Assembly: GCF_019578655.1 (NCBI RefSeq)
Contig: NC_063264.1
Span: 6,613,213-6,677,212 of the forward strand
Source: Ricinus communis
Taxonomy: Eukaryota; Streptophyta; Magnoliopsida; Malpighiales; Euphorbiaceae
DNA length: 64,000 bases
Direction: 5' to 3'
Part shown: positions 44,718 to 58,151 of the stretch, in pieces
Position numbering within the stretch: position 1 is the stretch's first letter
Layout: each line of letters begins with the position of its first letter
Translations under genes and position numbers: made by a program
Notes under the pieces: model-generated
The model's database searches: none
The model's input: only the letters and a program-made list of their open reading frames with translations
What the model was told of the DNA's origin: nothing

Positions 44718-45998
44718 GAATAATGTGTTTATTATTAAGTTTTGTTATAACCAACATGAAAAAAGAAAAAAAAAAAAAAAAGAGTTCTTTCCTCCCCAAT
44801 AAGTTCTACAATATAGAAGTATGCCGTTCTATTTATACAATTTTATCGGCAACTTCTACCGGTGAATACAATCTAAATAGTTGAAGTGTGAATCAAAAAT
44901 TTCAACAAATGTACATTTTTCTTACTTTTTTCTTAAAATAAAAAGTATTTCTTACTTAAAACTAACACTAGTTGATTATTAAAGCAAGTTTAAAATTATT
45001 TCATGTTTTTTTTTCTCAAAAAAAATAAATTATATTATAGAGTTTGACCAAATATAGCATTAAGAATTTTGTCTAAAAAAAATTCGAGAAAGTGCCGGCT
45101 AGCTAACCATTAAGTATAAGAAACATCTTTTAGAATTAAAAGCCTATTTGGTTCGACTAATTAATGCAGCTGGTAGCTAGTAGATGATGACTGATAAATC
45201 GTTTGATAAAATTTTATTTAGCAGTTGCTATTAGTATGTTAAAGGACCATTAAGAGTATAGTTTGCCGTTAAATATATTTTATTTTATTATATTATATTT
45301 AATAATACAAATTAATAAAAATAACTTATAATAATTTAAAATATTATAGTTAATTTTCTTAGTTTCATTATATTTATTATTAAAAATATTAATAAAATAT
45401 ATTTTAAAAATATAAATTTAAATTTAAATTCTACTAATAGAAATTCTTAATTTTAAATACTTAATTATAAATTTTTGATTATTTAACCATTAAAAATAAT
45501 TTTAAAATAATATTTATTTATTATAAAATATAAAAATTTACTTTTATGAAATCAACTAAAAGGAAGTCACTATTAATAATTTTTAATAAGAATAACAGTA
45601 TCCAAAAAAATGAAAAAATAAAAATCAAATCAGCTATTAGTTGAAAAAAAAAATCTAAAATAGAGTTAATACAATCAGCACTGATTGACACTAAATTAGT
45701 TATCAACTATTATTTTTTAAATTTTTACTAAAATATTTTTCATTGAATAGTTATTAGTTGCATTAAACTTTTGAATCAAAGAACCTTTAAATTGTAAAAG
45801 AATTCTAATTATATTAATCAAATTGCTAATCACTACATTCCTCCATATTATCACCATTTTCAATTTCTTTTCTACTCTTCTTAGCAATCCTCATAATTAT
45901 TCACATTTTATCTATATTCATTATAATATAAAATCTAAAATCACAAGCTCAACCCAATACAATACTTCCTCTCATTTTATTTACACTTGCCTCATCTC

Positions 45999-46022
45999 TT
46001 CTCTCTCTCTCTCTCTCTCTCT
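45999..46022. repeat. (CT)n microsatellite
   Basis: About 12 CT dinucleotides. Confidence 0.9.
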
Positions 46023-46775
46023 AAACACTTCTTCTACGCCAAAGCACGCTTAATTTTGCTGATAGTTTGCATAGTGGGGGGTGGGGGGGCTATAGTAAGT
46101 TTGATATTTCTAAGAGGTGGAGAATAGTGCATGGACTGCTCCTCCTCCATCTTTCTTCCTGCTAAAAGTGCAGCACGAAGACTGGGATCAATCTGTTATT
46201 TAAAAGAAAGTACATATATATTAAACTCAGAATCATGGATAAGTCTCTCTAATATTAAATCTCTTTATCCAATGCAGTCCAATATAAGATAGTCTGGAAT
46301 TTGCTCATGAAATTAGTAAGGTTTATTTGTAAGAAATTTCTTAGATAAATTCAAAGATTTGAAGAGATAAAGAAAGACAAAGAGAATTGAGAAAGAGGAA
46401 TGTAGGAGACAGTGAGTAAAAAAGAAAAAAAGAAGAAAAAGAAGAAGATAAAGATTGTAAATTTGAAATAGAGGCACCGTATAAATGTATTAAGGAAAAC
46501 GGTACAGTTAAAAAGATATAATTTCAGAAAACAGAAACACATATTTATTTGTTTTTATTGAATCCATTGGTTTTAGGCCATGAGAGTTTTCATAAAGCTC
46601 AACCCATCTGATCAGGCCCATTCAAACAGAATCCAGTAGGGTCTGGGCTGCCAAGTGCTTACATCTTAAATTTTTTTTAAAAAAAAAGGAAATAACTGGA
46701 TAATTCAACAAGAAAAGCTAAGAGAGGTTCTTCACAGCGAAAGAAGCTGCACAAGAACAAGAAGTGGAAAAAAAA

Positions 46776-48773
46776 ATGGCAATATCTTCTTCAATCACTA
46801 CTACACTAATCCCTTCTCTCGCTACTTCCCCTTCTTTTGCATCAAAACCAACAACAACAAAGCTCTTTTCTTGTTCTTCTTTGTCTTTACAAGCCAATTC
46901 TTTTAGTAGTACCCTAAAACTCTCAACTTCAACAAGCAGGCTTTGTGCCGCTCCTGAGACTTTGGATTCTCAAGCAACTCTGGACCCACCTCTAGAAACT
47001 ACTGATGAACCTGACTCTGATAGTTTTCAGGTCTGTTTCCATTTCTTTTCTCGCTTGTTCTTTCTTTGGTTGCTGAGGAAATGTGAGCGAATTTCGTATA
47101 GAAATGTTACTTTCTGGTTTAAATTTAGATAAGATTTGAGTCTTTCGGTTTGTAAGTTTGTGGTTTTTTCTTTTTTGTTTTTTTATTTAATTCCTCGGTT
47201 ACAATATACAAGCAGTGATGATTGAAAAGAAATTAACTTTGAACTTTGCAGAAATGAAATAACAAAAAAATTCAGGAACAAAAGCATTTAGCTTTATGAA
47301 GTTGAGTTTTGATCTCCTTTAAGTTGTGTATTGTCTTTTATTATTGGTTACAGTTTTTTTTTTTTTAATTAATTTTGTGCCAGTGTTCCGTTTGGTTTGC
47401 CAGAATTTTTGGGGAAAGATATAAATAAGCTTCTGTTAGTTCACTATCCTTTTATTTTTATGTGTTGCAGATTGGAGATTCTGAGACTTCCAGTTCTCCA
47501 TCAATCAGCATTGCTGCAGATGCAGACAAGGTATTGTTCTTCTGATATATTGAAGGGAAATAAAAGATTGAACATTGTGAAGTATATATAACTGTTTTAC
47601 TTGGGACTGCTGACGAAAATAATATGATGCTAATAGACCTAGTATAAGTGCCATTCATTCTCTGTGGATTTGCAGTGTAGTTTTTTTTTTTTTTCGATAA
47701 TCGATTTGCAGTGTAGTTGAATGAATAAAAGTAGCAGGAATCTAAGATTCTAGTGTATTTCTCAATTTAGTCCTGGTATAAGTGAATCAAATGTAACTCT
47801 TTCAGCTTCTCTGTAATTTCATCAGTGCTGCTTTTTGTTCATGGGAATGTTTCGTCTCACACATACATTTTCTGTTAAGGATAGGAAGTGTCTTCTTATT
47901 TAAGCCTCTTCTGTACTGCCGTTTGGGACTTAACTTAGAAATTTATGTTCAGGTGGTTCTGATAGTTTGGGAAAGTTTTATGTACTATAACATATAGGAA
48001 AATTACTTTGAATAATGAGTTCCTTGAAGCCATAATAGAGTCAATTTATTTTTTATACGAGTCAGATTAGATCAAATGACCCAAAAATGTGGAGAGGAAA
48101 TTCATTTTAAAAGCTATCTTATACCTGAAACTCTCCTACTACCTAATACTTCATTTGAAAATAAGAACACCTTTTCTAATCTTAGCTCTAGTTCCTCTTT
48201 TTGAGGCAGCATACTTGCCCAGGTAGAGGCTTCACTTTGATAAGCCACACTGTTAGGAAGAAATATAGGACTTAGTAGAATTCAGTCTGATGCTAGACTA
48301 TCATTGGATGATGTAGCATCCTTACAAGAGAACTGCATAATGTTATAATGAAATTACCTTCTTTTCTAAATAATCATATGAGTATCTTACTGTGTATTTG
48401 GTTTCTAAAAATATTTGAGTCAAGCACACCTTTTTATTTCTCTTGATGTTTCTGTTCTTAGCTGGCACCAAAGCAAAAAATCAGAATTAAGCTTAGATCT
48501 TACTGGGTGCCCCTGATTGAGGACTCCTGCAAGCAGATAATGGATGCTGCTAGAAATACCAATGCGAAGACCATGGGTCCTGTGCCCTTACCAACAAAGA
48601 AGCGTATCTACTGTGTTCTAAAATCCCCTCATGTGCACAAGGATGCAAGATTCCATTTTGAGATCAGAACCCACCAACGCCTAATTGATATTCTCTACCC
48701 GACTGCCCAGACAATAGATTCATTGATGCAACTGGACCTTCCTGCTGGGGTTGATGTGGAGGTCAAGCTCTGA
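46776..48773 (+). CDS. rps10: Plastid 30S ribosomal protein uS10, nuclear gene
   Basis: Three exons: 46776-47030, 47471-47530 and 48462-48773, GT-AG introns, all phase 0, giving 208 residues. Residues 1 to about 60 are Ser/Thr-rich and poor in acidic residues, as in chloroplast transit peptides, followed by an acidic linker. Residues about 106-208 are uS10: KIRIKLRSYWVPLIEDSCKQ, the loop GPVPLPTKKRIYCVLKSPHV, then HFEIRTHQRLIDILYPTAQT and the end LDLPAGVDVEVKL. The protein is part of the small-subunit head of the plastid ribosome. The start is the first ATG (A-rich leader in front). It could in principle be mitochondrial, but the PTAQT..LMQLDLPAGVDVE end is of cyanobacterial type. Confidence 0.95.
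47667..47718. repeat. Poly(T) insertion with 16-bp target duplication in rps10 intron 2
   Basis: GATTTGCAGTGTAGTT occurs at 47667-47682 and again at 47703-47718. Between the copies are a T run that ends at 47694 and CGATAATC. A poly(A) tail (minus strand) between long direct repeats is what a severely truncated target-primed retrotransposition leaves. Confidence 0.75.
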
Positions 48774-50989
48774 AGAAGTAACACTAAGCTAGGTAAACTT
48801 CTTGAAGTTTTTAAGCTGCTCTATATCTTAGCTTATTTCCCCTCTATAGAATTCTTTTTTAGGAAGAATAAAATGCTATTATATACAAAATATTTCACAA
48901 AACAGAAACTTTCTTCTCATTTTCTATGGGTGTTTCAGGTGTTTAGCATCACTAATTATATGTACTTGGTCTGAAAGAATGGTATCCGTTATCGTTTTGA
49001 AAGGGTTTTAATCAGCCTAACTACAGTCTACAGTGAATTGAAATTATTTTATATTCTAGAAAATTGAGAATGTTACAAAATTGACTTTTATTTTAACTAA
49101 ATATTAGAAGAAAATAGCTTCTTAAAAATTTATTATTGTTTTTTAATATTAAAGTTGAGGGCAAGTTGGTCAACAAAGACTCGCTGAACTTGGGAAGTGC
49201 AACTTACCATCTCCCCCCTAAGTTACTTCCTTTCTCTGCAGTGAGAGAAGTCTGGTTGCGTACCTCCTAAGAAATTTTCATCATGCAATCCAAAGAAAAG
49301 CTAAATGAGTTTCTACTTCCTCTCCCTACTTTCCCCATATATACCAAATAATAATGCTTGTCTCCATGCAAATTAGCGTCTATTGTCTCTATTTTTTAAC
49401 TTATTTTGAGTTCATTTTAATTAACATCACATCTAGTCTACTGGATGCGCTTCCTTGTGCATTCCTCCCTCTAAAGTCTTGGATTTTTGGACTCTCTTGT
49501 TCTGAGATTTTCTATTCAATTTGATCACATTGGAAAGCAATGATTTGACTTCATATTCTCATTGAGGTTAGAAGCTATAATTGCTTTCTATTTGGTATTC
49601 TTTTGGCAAGTCGTATAAAATAAATGAATTGTTATGGAGCATATTATTTTTCTTTGTGATTTTTTTTCTTTCCTATATTTTGCAAGTCTTATACATGAAT
49701 GTTGTCATGTTAGCTGTTGCATTTTTCCAAGAAAGGCGTGCTAAGGGAACTAATCCATTCAAGATTGGGGAAGTTGCTACTCAAACCAGATTGGCAGACT
49801 TGTTATACCTTTCTTACAAGGGTTTTTGTTTCTATACTACTCTTGGTCGGATGAATTGTAAGAAATGCTGTGTAAAAAAAATTCAGTTACGCTGATCAGA
49901 TTTTAGAAGTGAAAAATAGGAATAGAGAGCTTCTTTTTGAATGTTCATTATGTTATGATTAGCATCAGCTTTGATGCAAGACTCTTGAGGAATGAAATTC
50001 TCAAATTGCAGATGATTCTATAAATCATGAATGGAATGCCATGCTAGAAGGAAGCCCTTCCATTTCAATGTTGTATATTTTTCATTAACTGGCTCCATGG
50101 AATTAGAGGTTGGATCTCATAATTTGAGCCTGGAAAGCAACTTACGGAGGCAGTAACTATTGGTCTTAGAATGGCTAGCTTTATGCTTTATGCTCTATGT
50201 ATGAGATTACCCTCAGTCGCAGTTGGTACAAGTTACACTATGGGCTGTACCACAGAACCAACCCATTCTAGTGGGTTCAAGTCAGCTAGAAGAGGCTAGG
50301 CTTACACATCCAAATGTATCAATTATTAGACTACCGTATTCACTGATAAAGCACCCACCTCTTAAAAGGGCAATCAATCTAGACCTATGGATTGATTGCT
50401 ACTTGTAACTTGATGGCCCTACTGTTCAACTATAAATCGCTCTCTTGATGTTACAGAAGTGCTTACCGAGGCCAGTCCTCGCCATTGGTTGCTATGGCAA
50501 ATTGTTTCCATTCTCAGCAAATGATGTAGTGACTAGTGAAAAGTGGATTGATTTTGTTGTCGGCTGCGTCTCTGGTAGACCCTTGATCTCACCCCTTTTG
50601 AAATTTTCAGACTTTCAGCTCCTCATCCAACATTACAGATAAGTAGGCCAAGAATAGCAGTCTTTTCCTCTAAAAGAATAAGCTTTTCAGAAAAGATGGA
50701 TGTTAAAATTTGAACTCTTGCACTCTACTATTAGTAGTATTGTAACGATACGATTACCCTTTTCATAATCAACATGAAAGTATAATAAGTATAGTTTTGT
50801 TTTATTAAATGGAGGTCCAATATACCATAAATTATTTGATGAATCATCCATCGGCTCATTCTACTATAAACTATTATAACTCACAAAATGATTTGAAGTG
50901 AAGATTCTTTTTTCTCAAATGACAATGCTTTTACTTTTTAAATTAGATAAGTATAGTCAAAGTATTCTTCTGACTAGAATTGCAATCGA

Positions 50990-51013
50990 ACCGAGCCGAG
51001 CCGAGCCGAGCCA
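50990..51013. repeat. GAGCC short tandem repeat
   Basis: CCGAG repeats about four times in AACCGAGCCGAGCCGAGCCG. The wider context (GAACCGAGCC, GACTCGGTTTT, AAGCTCAATTCGA) suggests a small transposon-derived sequence. Confidence 0.7.
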
Positions 51014-52779
51014 AAGATTAACAAGATCAGACTCGGTTTTATTTATTCTAACAGAGACTCGTGCCTTTATAATGGAATTCAAGCTCAATTCGATTAAAAA
51101 TATATATTAAACTCGCTGATGGCTCAAAATTATTATTAACATAAAAAGAAACGACTTCACAGAAGCATTTAAAAAAAAATAGGTTGAAATTCAATCCTTG
51201 CTGCATTGCAAATCTGAGAAACAATTAGCAAAGCTTTCTCAAAGATATAAGGTTACCATTTTTGTCTTTGCCATTGTAAATGAAGAAATAAATACGAAGT
51301 TGAACTATTTCTTTTGTATTGTTTTCTATAAAGCCACTGAATAGGGAGAGATGATATCACGGAATATCCCACAGCATATTCAATGTCTTATTAGAGGAAT
51401 CTGTGTGGATAACAATATTCAGTGTCTTATTAAAGGGATTAAAAAAAGAAAAAGTTGTTCTGTCGATTATGATTTAACATCTGCAATTTTTATTATTCTA
51501 CGGATAAGATACGACTATTTTAGGAGTAAGCAACATATTATATACAGATATTCAATTATTCGATAATTGAAATTTTATATTATTAGTAATATTTATTTAG
51601 ATAAATCCCTGCGTCTACAACAGGCACGTTTGTATTATAAGTATGGGAGAGCTGAACAATTAAAGGGATAGGTTTTTCTTTTTTTTAGTAATTATGTATT
51701 TTTATATATATTAATTTTTAAAATTTAAATTTTTTTTTATACGTGTTTTTAATTTTTGACAAGTAAAATTTTTATTTTGACATGTGTACTGTTTTTGGCA
51801 CATAAAATTCTGATTTTATAGTTTTTTATTAATTTATTAATTAATAAGTTATATTCTAAATTAAACACTCATTCTAATTTTAAAAAAAATATATTATTAA
51901 TAAATTAATTTTTTAATTAGATAATGATTATTCTAACATATAGCATATATTAATTTATATTTTAATATTATTTTATCTAAAAAATTAGTTTTTAATTAGA
52001 TAATCATTCTAATTATAAAAAATAATTTTTTAAATATTATATTTTACTAATAAATCTATTTTTAGTTTTAAAAGAATAATAATATCAACTATATTGATAG
52101 TATTAATTTATATAATATTAGAGTTAATAAATAAAAATTTTAAAAATAATTTATCGATAGTATTAATTTAAAAATAAAATTAATAAATAAATATTTTATT
52201 AATGCAATAATATAAAAAAAATTTAAAAGAATTAAAGTTATTTAAAACAGTTAGTTTGCTATTATTATTAAAATTATTATAAATCAATATAAAATATTAA
52301 ACAATTAATTAAATTATATTTTATAAATTTAATTTTATAATTGAAATAATAATAAAGATAATGCAGCGCGCATGGATAGACAACTAGTTTAGAATTAATT
52401 TAGAATCTATTGACCGGAATTTTTTTAAACAATAAAATATTATCTTAAAATTTTTAACATTAATTAAATTAAAAAAGGGCGTTGTTATTTTATTTCCACC
52501 GATAGATGGACAGATTTTTGAACGGTATTCTCTTTCTATAAGTTGCAATAATGATCCAGGAGATGATTAGACGAAGATCTTTGTTCAGCTTTCACTAACT
52601 TAGAAAACTGATTATGGAAAAAATAATAAAAGAAAAAAGAAAAAGAGTATTTTGATGGTCTGACAAAGACAAGAACTTCCAGTGGCATCTTTACGGAAAG
52701 ACAACAACTGATGGCTCCTATGGAAGCACTTACATCATCAAAAAGTGTGTGCTCCATTATCTACATTTTAAAAGAAAAT

Positions 52780-52807
52780 TCTTCTTCTTCTTCTTCTTCT
52801 TCTTCTT
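52780..52807. repeat. (TTC)n microsatellite
   Basis: About nine TTC units. Confidence 0.9.
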
Positions 52808-55800
52808 TTGTTTTTCACAATTAGATTGTTATTTTGAACACTCAATTATTGATCTAAGAATTTTTTATGACCAGCGCACCTCATTGACTCGAATCTTGCT
52901 TTATAAATACAAATTGAACATACTTTTCTAAAGAAAAAGGATAAGAAATGACTATTGTTTGGATTCATTTGAGAATTCATGTGAGTAATATAAAAAAATG
53001 TCACCCGCCCGGCTTCATTTGGGACTTTATATTGCTTGTCAAGAATTACCCAATAAGCCGATCATCGTTTTTGCAGTAAATTTGTCATGTGCAAATAAGA
53101 ATATATTGCAAAATTATGGAGAACTTAGCTACAAATAATATAAGAAATATGTAGATTGAATATAATTTGGGTTAATTTTTTTTATTTATGATATTTATAA
53201 TCAATACACCGGAATAATTTAATATGTATCCTTAGTATAAGTACTGGGATGACTTACAAGAGAAAAGTATAAGACTAACATTATGCATAACTATGCAACT
53301 GGACTTTAAGAAGGCTCCAATCTTATACTTGAATTCGCGTAAATCTTCTCTTTCTTTCGGTTCATCTCTTTTTCCCTTAATCGTCTCCATTTTATTAGAT
53401 ACTCCTTAACTCTGCGACAACATAAAGATATTAACTGTGCGATAAAAATTATTTCAATTTATGAAAAACGTAGGTGATTATGAGATTTTTAATTATAATA
53501 GTGTAGTGAAAACAAAATTGTGAAAAAATTCAACAAGTTGCAAGTACTTTAAGATATAAATTTTAATGGATGAGATTTAATATATAATTATAGTATTTAT
53601 ATAAAATAAAATCATTACTTTATTTTAAATAAGGTAACAAAGAAAATTATTAAAATTTAATTAAAATGGCCAAAATTTAAATTTCCTCTTTCATATTAAG
53701 TATGTTGTTATCGTTATAATGAATATAGAGAGATGACTACTTTATAACCTCTGCAAGATGAGTTTTATCAGTTCCTTTGTAAAATGAAACTAATATGATA
53801 TTTTCTTATGTAGTTGAGATAAAATCATGTCCTATATATAATGTAAACTCCATTAAAATGAAAGTGGTAAATTCTCAATTGACGTGTGTGTGGAGTGAAG
53901 GGAATGCCAAAGGAAATTTGGAAAGAAAATGTGAAACCTAACTTATTCCCTTGCTAGAGTTTGATCTTTGATACCAAAAAGAAATCCGTATGCTTAGCCC
54001 TTTCCTAACATTTTACTCTAAGTATCAATACTGTTTGTGGGTAGCCCTAACGAGAGCGTCCTTGAAGATGAGCAGACTGTCTAAAGAAGAAGAAAGAGAA
54101 AGGAAATTTGATTTGGGACCGTTGGATGGCTGGAAAAGGAAATCTGCAATTCCACTAATAATTGAGTCAATCGAACACTTCACTTGTAAAATAATACCAT
54201 AGAAAACTTAATCCATACATAAATACTTTTCTTTTTGTTTCTTAAAAAATAAGAAAATATTATATTATTGCGTTAGAAAAATCAACTCCTATTGAATAAA
54301 CTAAAAAATATCATTAAATATATATTATAGTTATATATTGGATATTTAGACTTTTTCTTTAAGTTAAGAGTGAAATTTAAGTTATTATTGTGGAATTTTT
54401 TAAAAATATTTAATTCTATTTCACATTTAATTTACGTTATAAAAGTATTTGTTTTTATGATAAATATACAGAAATAGCTTACTGGCTTTTTCAATAAAAA
54501 AAAATATGTTATTATATTTCTTTACAAAAAAATATATTAAAAACATTGACTGTGGTGGAGCCAATGCCAACCCACCTGCGCCGTGTCTCCCCCGCTGCTC
54601 ACGGTGCCCAATATATATATTGTTTTCGCATTGGATAATATTATATTTTTAGTATACGATTTTGTTAAAAAGTGGTAATTAAATAATTAATTTTTAAATT
54701 TTATAATTGAGTTGTGATAATATGTAAGAAAGTAACAAAGTGATATTTTAGCAAGAGACTTTCAAATAAAAATTATTAAACAGATTAAAAATTAAAGTGA
54801 ATTTATTAGTGATATAATTTTATAGTAAATTTTAATTTATATAATTTTCTTTGTTTAATAATCTTAATTCTTCTTAAACACGTTTGTATATGATAGATAA
54901 ATTTATCATTTTATTATTTTTACAACACATCATGTCTATTATTTTTTATCTTATTTACCATAAAAAATTTATATTGATATTTATATTGTATGACATGCTA
55001 AAAATACTATTTTATTATTTTTTTAAAGACTGCCATTACTTAATTGTTAGTTTTGAAAATTTAACCACTTGATTATCATTTCTTAATAAAATTAGACACT
55101 AAAACTGTAGCTAATTTGAAATGGATTAAGCCCGTAACCGCAACACCAAATTTAAAACTAAATGAAAGAAATTCAACTAAAATGTAATTAGGGTGTTTTT
55201 ATAAAAGGTATAAATAACTCAAAAACCGTCTCTTCTAGAAATTTTTGAATCTAAGTTCTTGTAGCTTGGACTAGAGGAGTACCTCAATGGTGTGATTGAG
55301 CAATTTGAAGAGGCAAAACTGGCTGTCGGTCGTGGACAAAGTCCTGAAAGGGACAGTAAAGAATAACTGGTCCTACCAACAATGGTATGGCATGGACTCA
55401 CTCTGTGTGGTTCCCTACAAATTTCGAATAACTGAATATCATCCCTACAATTTGTGCCACTAATGATGCCCAAAGTTAAAAAGTATATAATATATAAAAT
55501 CATTGCCTATTTTCTTTTAAGAGTTTAAATCATTTATTTTTAAGTAAAAACAGTAGAGATATCTCTAATTAAAGTTAATCGACCATTTTTGTTGTACTAA
55601 GAATATAACCAGTCACTCAAAAGTCACTTGTTGGATCCAAAAGGCTGAATTTTGATGGCAAATTGACAGCTAAAATGCGGCATCTCGAACTCCATTACGA
55701 GAGGAGTCACTTTATTCTCTACTTAATATTATCTTTATTTCAAAATAAATATCATTTAAAGTTATTATATAAAAATTATAAAACTAGCTAAATAGTTTCA

Positions 55801-58151
55801 ATTATAGTAAAAGATAATGTAATTTGATTAAATTATCTTTTTATTAATACACTCTAAATTATCATAAATTTTATCTCTCACCTCATTATATTTCTTTTTC
55901 TCTCCATTCCATTAATATTTTACTTATAAAGATATAAGTAAAGTTGAAAAAAATGTCATTAATGCTTTATTAGTTTCTTAAAATCACATTTAATTTGAAA
56001 CAAATTATTTTACAAAGATAAAGCTTATTTTGTAGGCTTGGCCACAGTTGGTGAACCAGTCGTTCCAATAGTATATAGAATCGGATCTTGAACCGTCTAA
56101 AACGATATTCCAAACTGGTTCCAATTCCGACCGATTTTAATAGTAAAAAAATATTTAAAAAGTTAAATAATATCATCGAAAGTAAAATATATAAAAAATA
56201 TTAAAAATAAGATAATGTTAAAAGAATTTAAATGAGAAAATTATATAAAAAAAATTGTATATATATATAGTAATTTAAGAAAGAGATAATCATTTTTTAG
56301 AGAGATATAACTCTAGATAATAAATAATTATAAAGAGTAAATTTAGAGAGAGAAAGGATTTGAATATATATATATTAAAAATTTATGAATAACGTTATAA
56401 GATGTTTTAGTGCTAAGTAAAAAGGACTCGATCCCGAACCAATCCCTTTGGTTTTATTTCGATTCGAACCGATTTTGAAATTAATTAATTTTGATTCTGA
56501 TTTTAACCAATTCTAATTTCAGTTCAATTTAGATTTCAGATCAGCTCATAGCAAAACATATTATTTTGAAATCAAGAGAATAATTATATACTGGGATGCT
56601 ACAGTTTTATAATAATAATACTAAATCAATAAAAAAATTAAAAAATAAAACTGATTTGAGCCTAACAGCCAATTATTTAAATTAAGCCAATTAGAAAATA
56701 ATATTTTTAAATTGCTAAATAATTTAATTTATAAAATAAACATTGAAAACAATAATGAGATTATCATATGCGTTTCTTAAGGTGGGAGTGCCTTAACTAT
56801 TAAAGACGTAATCGATTACATAACGGCCGTCAACGGTCATTGAACTTGTTGCTAAATGCAGAGTCCACTGACTGCTATTGAAATTCAAATGTCACGGGTT
56901 CACAGTCAAATTTTTGGTTATTTAACTATCTTTGGACGCGTCATCACTAACGTCATAATCTCTGTGGCTGTGGCTTGTCAAAAAAGGTTGGAATATTATA
57001 TTCAGCACCGGAAGATCTTCTTTTTGTTTCCTTTTCTCTCAAAATTAAATTGTATACTAATTAAATAATAATACTAATTCAAGAAACATATGTTAATTAT
57101 ATTTTTAATATTATTTTAATTAATAAAATATTTTTTAACTTTCTAATTCTAAAACATAACATTATAAATAATATATTTTCACATTATACTAGTTAATAAA
57201 TTAATGTTTGATTATACAATAATTTTTAGTCTCAAAACATAGTCATGTGAAGGATATTGATAGTATAATTCTATATAATACTAACATTTAATTAAAAATA
57301 TTTTTTAAATATTTTTTGTATTATTGTGTTAAATATTTTAAAATTTAAGTTATTATTTTCAAAACATTATAAATATATAAAATTTATATAAATTATTTAA
57401 TAAATTAGTATATAATATATAATATTAAATGGTAATAATTATATTAATGATAATAAAAATATATTATATATTTATCAATAAAATATATTAATATAATATT
57501 TATATCAATAAAATAAAATTAAAGATATTATATATATTTATCTTCAATTTTTATAATTATAAGAATTTATATTGAATTATTTGAACTCTATCATAAATCT
57601 CTTACATATATAAACAGTGTGATACAAATTTTTATATATATAAAAAAGAAATATGTACAATAATACGAATCTATTTTCTCCCATTTATAATTAAAAATAA
57701 TTTAATTATTGATGTATTTGAATTTAATATATTCTTATTCATGATTATAATTAACATTTATGATTATTCATAAAAATGACAAAATGGAATTTTCCCGGGC
57801 TTCTTTCAGTCCTCCAAAGAGAAATACAGACTGTTTTAAATTATTAATTTGCGCCATGCACAGTAGATGTACAGTTTCTTTGTCTTATTCTTCATAGACA
57901 TTTGTGATATTGTCGATTTCTTTTTTCTTTTTTGATTAAATCAGAAAAAGAAAATTTCATGAGCAAGAATTGTGTGCGAGATTTGAACACCAAAGCTTTG
58001 ACACTCTTTAAATTTATGTGTGTGCCAGTGCCTCGTTAACAATCCACAAGCAGCAGATCCACAAGATTACGTGATCAAGTCAATTATCTCTTTTATCTTC
58101 TTTCATTAGCCACTAAAAATCTTTCCCGAGAAAACTCTAAATATATTTTCC

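Larger units (their letters stand above)
44320..46775. other. Intergenic between legumin and the plastid S10 gene
   Basis: Very AT-rich, with (TA)n at 44681-44717, (CT)n at 45999-46022 and a G-run at 46075-46089. The last 100 bases are the 5' UTR of the S10 gene. No other gene seen. Confidence 0.5.
48774..58151. other. Long AT-rich intergenic region, no gene supported
   Basis: Open frames at 49581-49895 and 50223-50408 are short and unrecognised; 50460-50640 is somewhat less AT-rich and could be old gene remnant. 50990-51015 has a GAGCC repeat, 52780-52807 is (TTC)n. 55270-55353 encodes a short helical-looking peptide (LGLEEYLNGVIEQFEEAKLA) that I do not recognise. 56040-56560 has ACCGA/CGGTT-type motifs like those in hAT ends. 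The last kilobase includes the serine acetyltransferase promoter. Confidence 0.45.

Noticed and set aside
49581..50642. Open frames of 61-104 codons downstream of the S10 gene
   Set aside because: No family recognised, no splice-consistent model linking them. Left as intergenic.
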